Source of the DNA: Actinomycetota bacterium
Lineage (GTDB): Bacteria; Actinomycetota; Acidimicrobiia; Acidimicrobiales; SZUA-35
Length of the DNA stretch: 11,360 nt
NCBI GenBank assembly: GCA_027730885.1
Contig: JAQCHM010000064.1
Location: 1-11,360 of the forward strand
Reading direction: 5' to 3'
Under the pieces are notes generated by a model. It did no database searches, had not been told where the DNA came from, and saw only the letters and a list, made by a program, of their open reading frames with translations. Of this stretch, positions 6,362 to 11,360 are shown in pieces (positions within the stretch are counted from its first letter, which is position 1; the number at the start of each line of letters is the position of its first letter). The position numbers were made by a program, and so were the translations under genes.

Positions 6362-6462
6362 CTGCAAGCTCCACCCCACCCACCCCCGTTCTGCAAGACC
6401 GCCGCCCCCTCCGCGGGGGTGATGCGCTTGCAGAACGGGGCTCGGGTGACTGGAGCTTGCAG
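6362..6462. repeat. 101-nt symmetric palindromic element containing a 49-nt repeat-family copy
   Basis: Several inverted repeats share one dyad axis at 6412. They are CTGCAAGCTCCA (6362-6373) with its complement (6451-6462); CCCCGTTCTGCAAG (6384-6397) with CTTGCAGAACGGGG (6427-6440); and CCCCC (6405-6409) with GGGGG (6415-6419) around a 5-nt loop. The two gaps between outer and inner arms are both 10 nt. The inner 6388-6436 is exactly 49 nt, like 8811-8859, and shares its ends GTTCTGCA/TGCAGAAC. The right outer arm continues as CTTGCAGAACGGG (6456-6468), a direct repeat of 6427-6439. No T-run follows, so it is not a standard intrinsic terminator. It occupies most of the 225-nt gap between the SDR and the first acyl-CoA dehydrogenase. 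Confidence 0.8.
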
Positions 6463-6495
6463 AACGGGTGGTCGCACCGATCCGACTGAGTCGAG

Positions 6496-6524
6496 TGGAC
6501 GGGCGGCGCTGACGCCGCGAGACT
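6496..6524 (+). promoter_or_regulatory. Possible promoter of the acyl-CoA dehydrogenase pair
   Basis: TGGACG (6496-6501), a 17-nt spacer and GAGACT (6519-6524) lie 6 nt before the GTG at 6531. The match to consensus is modest. The spacing equals that at other Shine-Dalgarno-less genes in this window, and the position just after the palindrome supports a new transcript here. Confidence 0.3.
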
Positions 6525-6530
6525 CGGACC

Positions 6531-7673
6531 GTGCGATTCACACCTACCGAACTCACGCCGGCGGAGCTCGAGCTCCAAGCCGAAGTACGAGATTTCCTGG
6601 CCGCCGAGCTGCCGCGCGGCACCTACGAACCCGCTCTGGGTATGGGAGCCGACCACGACAAGGAGTTCTCCAAGAAGCTGGCGGCCAAGGGCTGGGTCGG
6701 CATGGCCCTCCCGAAGCGTTACGGCGGCCACGATCGGTCGGCCGTCGACCGCTTCATCGTCGTCGAGGAACTGCTCCGGTCCGGCGCCCCGATCGGATAC
6801 CACTGGGTGGCCGACCGACAGACCGGCTCGGTCATCAACAAGTTCGGAACAGAAGAACAGCGGGAACGTTTCCTGCCGATCATCTCCCGGGGCGAGATCG
6901 GCTTCTCCATCGGCATGAGCGAACCCGACAGCGGTAGTGACCTGGCGTCGGTCTCGCTTCGGGCAACCCGAACCGAAGGCGGATGGATCCTCAACGGCAC
7001 CAAGATCTGGACGTCGAGCGCCCACGAGAACGACTACTTCATCTGCCTGTGCCGTACCACTCCGATGGAGGACGGGAACAAACATCAGGGTCTCAGCCAG
7101 ATGCTGATCGATCTGGCTACCGAAGGACTGCAGATCAACGGCATTCCGTTCCTCGACGGAGCGCCAGGGTTCAACGAAGTCGTCATGACCGACGTCTTCG
7201 TCCCGGACGAGAACGTCCTGGGCGACGCCGGGATGGGTTGGGTGCAGAACACCAGCGAGTTGGCCTACGAGCGTGGCGGCCCCGACCGGTGGCTCTCCAC
7301 CTTCGGCGTGGTCGAACAGTTCCTCGCTTCCCACGTCGGTACCCCGATGGGCGATCGGGCGGTCCAGTCGCTCGGCTCCATGGTCGCCCGCTACTGGGGC
7401 CTGAGGAACATGTCCCTCACCGTCGCTCGCATGATCGACCAAGGGGCCGCACCTTCGGTCGAGTCGGCCCTGGTCAAGGAGATGGGGACCCGCTTCGAAC
7501 AGGACACCCTCCTCAAACTGATCGAACTGGTCGACCTCGAGCCGTCGCCCGAGTCGGCGTCGATGTTCGAGCGGATGTTCACCGCTGCCACCCTCACCGG
7601 CCCGTCGTTCACCATCCGCGGCGGCACCATCGAGATCCTCCGGTCCGTGGCGTCGAAAGGACTCCGATCATGA
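6531..7673 (+). CDS. Acyl-CoA dehydrogenase, probable catalytic subunit of a heteromeric pair
   Basis: At 380 residues this FAD enzyme would introduce a 2,3-double bond into an acyl-CoA. It has the N-terminal helical domain, the mid-domain flavin and substrate motif IGMSEPDSGSDL (127-138), the W-I-LNGTKIWTSSAH strand (152-165), and the C-terminal helical domain ending in IRGGTIEILRSVASKGL. The glutamate found near the C-terminus of medium-chain type enzymes (Y-E-G-T) is replaced here by R-G-G-T. The likely base is E247 in ELAYERGG, where isovaleryl-CoA-type enzymes and the catalytic subunits of actinobacterial alpha2beta2 dehydrogenases carry theirs. It starts at GTG 6531 without a ribosome-binding site. 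Its stop overlaps the next gene's start (ATGA), so the two subunits are translationally coupled. Substrate is unknown; bulky or branched acyl-CoAs are typical of such pairs. Confidence 0.92.
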   Translation: MRFTPTELTPAELELQAEVRDFLAAELPRGTYEPALGMGADHDKEFSKKLAAKGWVGMALPKRYGGHDRSAVDRFIVVEELLRSGAPIGYHWVADRQTGSVINKFGTEEQRERFLPIISRGEIGFSIGMSEPDSGSDLASVSLRATRTEGGWILNGTKIWTSSAHENDYFICLCRTTPMEDGNKHQGLSQMLIDLATEGLQINGIPFLDGAPGFNEVVMTDVFVPDENVLGDAGMGWVQNTSELAYERGGPDRWLSTFGVVEQFLASHVGTPMGDRAVQSLGSMVARYWGLRNMSLTVARMIDQGAAPSVESALVKEMGTRFEQDTLLKLIELVDLEPSPESASMFERMFTAATLTGPSFTIRGGTIEILRSVASKGLRS

Positions 7674-8788
7674 GCACCACCTCGCACATCAAACCCATCA
7701 GCGCACCCGACGTCAACGTCGACGAGCTGCTCAGCGACGCCGCCGCGAAGCTGTTCAGAAACGTTTCCGATTTCGACGCCGTCCAGGCCGCCGAGGCCGC
7801 GCGCTGGGCACCGACAGTCTGGAAGGCCGTCGCCGAGGCCGGCTTTGCCTGGATCGGTGTCCCCGAGTCGGCCGGCGGATCGGGAGGCACCATCGCCGAC
7901 GCGTGCGAAGTGCTGCGCGTCGCGGGTGCACACGCTGCGCCGATCCCGTTGGCCGAGACCGGCATCATCGGAGGATGGCTGCTGGCTTGCGCCGGGCTGC
8001 CGCTCCCCGACGGCCCAGTAACCGTCGCCCCCGGTCGGCCCGACGACACACTGACGGTGACCGTGAACGCCGACGGCTCGGCCACCCTCGACGGTTCGTT
8101 GCACCGGGTGCCTTGGGCCGCGAAGTCCGACGTGTTGGCGCTGTTCGACGAGGCATCGGGGAAGGTCATCGCCGTGCCGAATTCGGCCTACACGACCGAC
8201 CTACTCACCAACATGGCCGGTGAACCGCGTGAGACCGTCACGTTCGCCGCGGCCAGCATCCCGGCCGACGCCGTCGCCGAAGCCGGACCCCAGGTGACAA
8301 CCGATGCGCTGCGGAACCGGGGGGCGCTGAGTCGGGTGATGCTCATGGCCGGAGCGCTCGAGGCCATGCTCAACCTGACAGTCGACTACTGCGAGGTGCG
8401 CCAACAGTTCGGCAAGCCCATCGGTCGCTTCCAAGCCGTGCAGCAGCACTTGGTCTGGGCCGCGCAGGACGCCGCCCTGACCAAGATGGCGGCCCAGATC
8501 GCTGCCCGCCAAGCGGCCCGCGGCGACGCCCGATTCGAGATCGCCGCGGCCCGCTCGTTGGCGAACGAGTGCGCAAGCACGGCCACCCGACAGTGCCACC
8601 AGGCGCACGGCGCGATGGGCATGACCCAGGAGTACGCCCTCCATCACTTGTCCCGTCGCCTCTGGTCGTGGCGTTCGGAGTGGGCCCACCCCGGGGAGTG
8701 GAGCGGCAAGGTCGGCCGATTCGCCGAATCGGTCGGCCCCCAGAACCTCTACCCGCTCATCACCGCCGGCAGCGCCCACCTTTCCTGA
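7670..8788 (+). CDS. Acyl-CoA dehydrogenase-like protein, probable second subunit
   Basis: This 372-residue protein is clearly of the acyl-CoA dehydrogenase fold, but it lacks the mid-domain (S/T)EPxxGSD flavin motif and the LNGTKxWxxxA strand. Residues 110-200 are instead a shortened beta-domain (TVTVNADGSATLDG...). The C-terminal domain is well conserved: RQQFGKPIGRFQAVQQHL (244-261) and CHQAHGAMGMTQEYALHHLSRRLWSWR (309-335). This is the signature of the non-catalytic or half-site partner in alpha2beta2 dehydrogenases, as described for mycobacterial cholesterol side-chain enzymes (ChsE4-ChsE5 type). That it partners the 6531-7673 product is inferred from the 4-nt ATGA overlap and complementary motifs. 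GAAAGG (7655-7660) is a reasonable ribosome-binding site 9 nt before the ATG. The stop is followed after 22 nt by a palindromic repeat. Confidence 0.92.
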   Translation: MSTTSHIKPISAPDVNVDELLSDAAAKLFRNVSDFDAVQAAEAARWAPTVWKAVAEAGFAWIGVPESAGGSGGTIADACEVLRVAGAHAAPIPLAETGIIGGWLLACAGLPLPDGPVTVAPGRPDDTLTVTVNADGSATLDGSLHRVPWAAKSDVLALFDEASGKVIAVPNSAYTTDLLTNMAGEPRETVTFAAASIPADAVAEAGPQVTTDALRNRGALSRVMLMAGALEAMLNLTVDYCEVRQQFGKPIGRFQAVQQHLVWAAQDAALTKMAAQIAARQAARGDARFEIAAARSLANECASTATRQCHQAHGAMGMTQEYALHHLSRRLWSWRSEWAHPGEWSGKVGRFAESVGPQNLYPLITAGSAHLS

Positions 8789-8810
8789 CCCCGAGGGCCC
8801 CACCGAAAGC

Positions 8811-8859
8811 GTTCTGCAGTACAGGGACCGGCATTTCGCCGGTGGCCGTACTGCAGAAC
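8811..8859. repeat. 49-nt palindromic repeat, second family copy
   Basis: GTTCTGCAGTAC (8811-8822) pairs with GTACTGCAGAAC (8848-8859). Inside, ACCGGC (8827-8832) pairs with GCCGGT (8838-8843) around the 5-nt loop ATTTC. Length, end sequence and loop position equal those of the core element at 6388-6436, while the interior sequence differs. It starts 22 nt after the stop of the second acyl-CoA dehydrogenase. A role at the mRNA 3' end is possible, but no T-run follows. Confidence 0.8.
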
Positions 8860-8919
8860 CCGGGACTTGCGAGGGGCGGCGGCAGAGGGGGCGTGGGTGA
8901 GTCGAAATCGAGGGACAAA

Positions 8920-8949
8920 TTGTACGGATATTCGGACTTTTTGTAGCCT
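8920..8949 (+). promoter_or_regulatory. Promoter of the small cysteine-rich protein
   Basis: TTGTAC (8920-8925), an 18-nt spacer and TAGCCT (8944-8949, TANNNT type) end 6 nt before the ATG at 8956. The surrounding 8916-8955 is conspicuously A/T-rich against very GC-rich neighbours. There is no ribosome-binding site, so the mRNA is probably leaderless. Confidence 0.45.
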
Positions 8950-8955
8950 GATTTC

Positions 8956-9114
8956 ATGTGTCGCAGAACCACCTGCAGGAAGTGCAAGAAGCCGAGCTGG
9001 GCCGGGTGCGGCGCCCACGTCGAACAAGTCCTGAGCGACCTTCCCGAAGCGGAACGATGCCAGTGCGCGGCGGACGCCGTTCCGGGTTGGTTGCGCAAGA
9101 TCCTTCGGGGCTGA
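8956..9114 (+). CDS. Small cysteine-rich, zinc-ribbon-like protein (52 residues)
   Basis: The 52-residue protein begins MCRRTTCRKCKKPSWAGCGAHVEQVL and ends GWLRKILRG. Cysteines at 2, 7, 10, 18, 35 and 37, with CxxC at 7-10 and CxC at 35-37 plus H21, suggest it binds a metal, probably zinc. Short proteins starting MCR-x-TC-x-x-C-x-K-x-(S/T)WAGCG are, as far as I recall, common in actinobacterial genomes and have no established function. I cannot verify that by search. A leaderless-type promoter sits at the right distance, the codons have GC-rich third positions, and the protein is too compositionally ordered for chance. It lies alone between a palindromic repeat and the amidase, which starts 101 nt after its stop. 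Confidence 0.8.
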   Translation: MCRRTTCRKCKKPSWAGCGAHVEQVLSDLPEAERCQCAADAVPGWLRKILRG

Positions 9115-9203
9115 ACACGCCGGCCCGCTCGAACCGTGGCCGCGGGTGGCACTGAATCCGGAGGAGCGCGTCGACGCAGTGGCTCTGTTCACGAGCAGTG
9201 CAC

Positions 9204-9209
9204 CATGAT
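9204..9209 (+). promoter_or_regulatory. Possible -10 element for the amidase
   Basis: CATGAT matches four of six bases of TATAAT and ends 6 nt before GTG 9216, the same spacing as at other Shine-Dalgarno-less starts here. No clear -35 is seen. The match favours GTG 9216 over the earlier in-frame GTG at 9198. Confidence 0.3.
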
Positions 9210-9215
9210 GACCCC

Positions 9216-10457
9216 GTGAACGACCCCGTCGACGGCCTCGAAGCCGAGCTGGCCCGATTCGCCGAACGCGAACCCACGGTACGGGCCTGGGTCGCTCGGC
9301 GGTCCGACGACGAACTGCGCGCGCTGGTCCGGGACTCCGAGGCAACCACATCGGGCCCGCTGCGAGGGTGGACGCTGGGCGTGAAGGACGTCATCGACAC
9401 CCACGACTTTCCGACCGAGCGAGGATCGCCCATCTACCGCGACCGTCGGCCAACTGCGGACGCCGCATGTGTCGCCCTGGCCCGCGCCGTCAGGGCGGTC
9501 ATCGCCGGCAAGACCACGACCACCGAATTCGCGCTGTTCGCCCCGACGGTCACCACCAACCCCCACGATCCCGAGCGGACCCCGGGCGGCTCGTCAAGCG
9601 GATCGGCCGCCGCGGTTGCCGCCGGCATGGTACGCGCCGCATTCGGTACCCAGACGGTCGGCTCGGTTCTGAGGCCCGCGGCCTTCTGTGGGGTCGTCGG
9701 GTTCAAGGGCACATTCGGATTCGTGCCGCTGACCGGCGTCGGCACGCTGGCCCATTCACTCGACACCCTGGGGTGGCTCACCCGCGACGTGCACGACGCG
9801 GCCACCCTCTACCACGCGCTCACCGGGGACCAACCGGCCACCGCCATCCATCCGCCGAGACTTGGCCTCTACCGCTCGCACCAGTGGGAGCACGCCCAAC
9901 CCGAGCTCGAGCCGATGCTGGGCGACATAGTCGCCATACTCGACGATGCAGGGGCCGAGATCGTCGAACTCGATCCGAGCCCCCACCTTCAAGAGGTCTC
10001 CGAGGCCGGCGAGGTGATCCTCGCCTACGAGGCGGCCCGGGTCTTTGCCTGGGAACGAGCAACCCAACCCGACCTCATCCACCCCTGGATCACGCGTTTG
10101 TTCGAACGAGGCGACGCCACCAGCCCCGAGCGCTACCACTGGGCTCGGCGGGTCGTAGCCGACGCCGCCCAAGCCCACGACCGCTGGCTCGGCCCCGACG
10201 GCCTCGACCTCGATGCCCTCCTCACCCCCTCAGCGCCCGGCGAAGCGCCGGCCATGACCACGACCGGCGACTCGGTCTTCAACCGGGTGTGGAGCACGCT
10301 CGGCACCCCTGCCGTCAACGTTCCCGTCCGACTCGGCCCGAGTGGCCTACCGCTCGGCGTGCAGCTCACCGCCCCCCGCTGGGCCGATGCACAGCTTCGC
10401 GCGGTCGCAGCCTGGGTCGAGCGCACTCGCATTCGCCACACCGAGGGATCACCGTGA
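9216..10457 (+). CDS. Amidase-signature-family amidohydrolase
   Basis: With 413 residues this is a somewhat short member of the amidase signature family (Ser-cisSer-Lys hydrolases that cleave C-N bonds of amides). The triad is visible: K57 in LGVKDVID, S126 in TPGGSSSGSAAAVAAG and the nucleophile S150 in GTQTVGSVLRPAAFCGVVGFK. The spacing from S126 to S150 (24) equals that in known family members. Two deviations stand out: the usual GGS before the nucleophile is VGS, and the usual FKPT/LKPT is FKGT. Both may reshape the pocket. A GatA role is unlikely because no gatB or gatC is adjacent and the protein is short. GTG 9216 is preferred for its upstream -10-like hexamer; GTG 9198 would add six residues (MHHDDP). 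Its last bases overlap the start of the CoA-transferase (GTGA), so the two are translationally coupled and may act in one pathway. Confidence 0.9.
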   Translation: MNDPVDGLEAELARFAEREPTVRAWVARRSDDELRALVRDSEATTSGPLRGWTLGVKDVIDTHDFPTERGSPIYRDRRPTADAACVALARAVRAVIAGKTTTTEFALFAPTVTTNPHDPERTPGGSSSGSAAAVAAGMVRAAFGTQTVGSVLRPAAFCGVVGFKGTFGFVPLTGVGTLAHSLDTLGWLTRDVHDAATLYHALTGDQPATAIHPPRLGLYRSHQWEHAQPELEPMLGDIVAILDDAGAEIVELDPSPHLQEVSEAGEVILAYEAARVFAWERATQPDLIHPWITRLFERGDATSPERYHWARRVVADAAQAHDRWLGPDGLDLDALLTPSAPGEAPAMTTTGDSVFNRVWSTLGTPAVNVPVRLGPSGLPLGVQLTAPRWADAQLRAVAAWVERTRIRHTEGSP

Positions 10458-11360
10458 CCGACAGTTCCACGACCAGCCAGCCGGCTCCGCTCGCCGGCAT
10501 ACGCGTGCTCGACGCCTCCTCGGTCCTCTCGGGCCCCCTGACCGCGATGGTCCTGGCCGAGCTCGGCGCAGAGGTCATCAAGGTCGAGAACCCGGCCGCG
10601 CCCGACTTCACCCGAGGAACCGGCAGCCGCCGGGGTGGCATGACCGCCTACTACTACAACACCAACCGGGGCAAGCGGTCCCTGGCTGTCAACGGCCGCC
10701 ACCCCGAGGGCAGGCGGATCATCCAGGCACTGGTGTCCATCGTCGACGTGGTCATCCAGAACATGCGGCCCGGCAAGGCGGCCGGGATCGGTCTCGACCC
10801 CGACGAGTGCCTCGCGCTGAACCCGTCACTCGTCTACGCAAGCATCAGTGGCTATGGCGCGGACGGGCCCGCAGCCGGGGAACCGGTCTACGACTACGTC
10901 ATTCAGGCGGTGAGCGGCATGGTCGACCTCCAGCGGGATCCGGTCACCGGCCGCCACGATCTGGCCCGGCACTTCCCGGCCGACAAGACGACCTCACACG
11001 CGACCGTCGAAGCCATCCTGGCGGCGTTGTTCGCGCGGGAACGAGATCTTCTTCGCCGCGGCCAACACGTGCAGGTCAGCATGCACGAAGCGAACCTGGC
11101 CTGCTTCTGGCCTGATGGCATGATGCAGCACACGATCGTGGGCGAGCCCGATGACACAGCGCTGTATCCGGGCGACTACTACCGGGTCTACCCGACGACC
11201 GACGGCGCCATCGTCCTCATGCCCATCATGTCCCCGCTCGAGTCCGTGTGTCTGGCCGTCGATCGCCCCGAGTGGATCACCGATCCCCGGTGGTCACCGA
11301 ACCTGGTCGCGGGCGACCTCGGTCTGTTCCAGGACCTGCTCGCCGACGAGATTGCGAGCC
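10454..11360 (+). CDS. Class III CoA-transferase (CaiB/BaiF family), 3' end beyond the window
   Basis: About 302 residues are present out of the usual ~390-400, and the gene runs off the window. Class III transferases move CoA between carboxylic acids through an aspartyl-CoA thioester. The N-terminus has the family pattern LAGIRVLDASSVLSGPLTAMVLAELGAEVIKVENP (13-47). Then come NRGKRSLAVN (71-80), the NMRPGKAAGIGLD segment (103-115), NPSLVYASISGYGADGP (123-139), the YDYVIQAVSGM helix (146-156), and PADKTTSHATVEAILAALFARE with the likely catalytic D177. It starts at GTG 10454, overlapping the amidase stop by 4 nt. The coupling suggests the amidase product acid could be the CoA acceptor, which is inference. 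Formyl-CoA, carnitine and methylsuccinate-type substrates cannot be told apart from sequence alone. Confidence 0.92.
   Translation, partial: MTDSSTTSQPAPLAGIRVLDASSVLSGPLTAMVLAELGAEVIKVENPAAPDFTRGTGSRRGGMTAYYYNTNRGKRSLAVNGRHPEGRRIIQALVSIVDVVIQNMRPGKAAGIGLDPDECLALNPSLVYASISGYGADGPAAGEPVYDYVIQAVSGMVDLQRDPVTGRHDLARHFPADKTTSHATVEAILAALFARERDLLRRGQHVQVSMHEANLACFWPDGMMQHTIVGEPDDTALYPGDYYRVYPTTDGAIVLMPIMSPLESVCLAVDRPEWITDPRWSPNLVAGDLGLFQDLLADEIAS

Noticed and set aside
5454..7442. A 662-codon open frame on the minus strand
   Set aside because: It is antisense to the short-chain dehydrogenase and first acyl-CoA dehydrogenase, both with complete catalytic motifs. Its product is low-complexity Gly/Arg/Asp/Val typical of GC-rich shadow frames.
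8811..8859. Classic intrinsic terminator
   Set aside because: The stem is strong but no T-run follows, and the conserved 49-nt design shared with the other element suggests a repeat family. A terminating role is not excluded.
9059..9208. Open frame ending LNPEERVDAVALFTSSAP with GGAGGAG (9160-9166) before a GTG at 9179
   Set aside because: It overlaps the small cysteine-rich gene in another frame. The GTG would give only nine residues and no family is recognisable. A leader peptide for the amidase is possible but unsupported.
1..11360. CRISPR array, tRNA/rRNA gene, transposase or phage genes
   Set aside because: I saw no regularly spaced repeats, no tRNA-like cloverleaf sequence and no integrase or transposase motifs. 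The direct repeats around parDE are only two copies.

Overview
The window comes from a high-GC bacterial chromosome, most likely an actinobacterium. The coding regions have strong G/C bias at third codon positions. The genes are acyl-CoA synthetase, paired acyl-CoA dehydrogenase and CoA-transferase types that actinobacteria carry in large numbers. Several starts (ATG or GTG) have no Shine-Dalgarno sequence but have a -10-like hexamer 6 nt upstream, which suggests leaderless mRNAs. A marine or soil Acidimicrobiia-like lineage is my guess, but the sequence alone does not prove it.

Layout. Bases 59-1687 (minus) encode a FadD-type acyl-CoA synthetase, preceded on the same strand by a 98-residue protein I do not recognise (1740-2036). 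Facing away from it, 2076-2519 (plus) is the last ~147 residues of a Lon protease, with the ATPase part missing. Bases 2531-3904 (plus) encode a hydantoinase/dihydropyrimidinase-family amidohydrolase. A ParD-ParE toxin-antitoxin pair (3981-4549) sits between this gene and a convergent 2-keto-4-pentenoate hydratase-like gene (4632-5444, minus). A 17-bp exact direct repeat brackets the pair, so it looks like a clean insertion between two genes whose stop codons were nearly touching. Divergent from the hydratase is a short-chain dehydrogenase (5556-6305), then a translationally coupled pair of acyl-CoA dehydrogenases (6531-7673 and 7670-8788). A 52-residue cysteine-rich protein (8956-9114), an amidase-signature enzyme (9216-10457) and an overlapping class III CoA-transferase (10454 to the window end, incomplete) follow.

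How the genes may work together. Acyl-CoA ligation, CoA transfer, alpha,beta-dehydrogenation, enol/keto hydration, alcohol oxidation and two amide- or cyclic-amide-hydrolysing enzymes fit an accessory catabolic region for an organic acid or amide. The genes are not one operon, and no substrate can be named.

Non-coding structure. Two 49-nt imperfect palindromes lie downstream of plus-strand genes (centres at 6412 and 8835). They share the ends GTTCTGCA/TGCAGAAC, the same length and the same 5-nt central loop, but have different paired interiors. The first is the core of a symmetric structure of about 101 nt. These palindromes and the bracketed toxin-antitoxin cassette are the most interesting things in the window. 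I found no CRISPR array, tRNA, rRNA, transposase or prophage gene.
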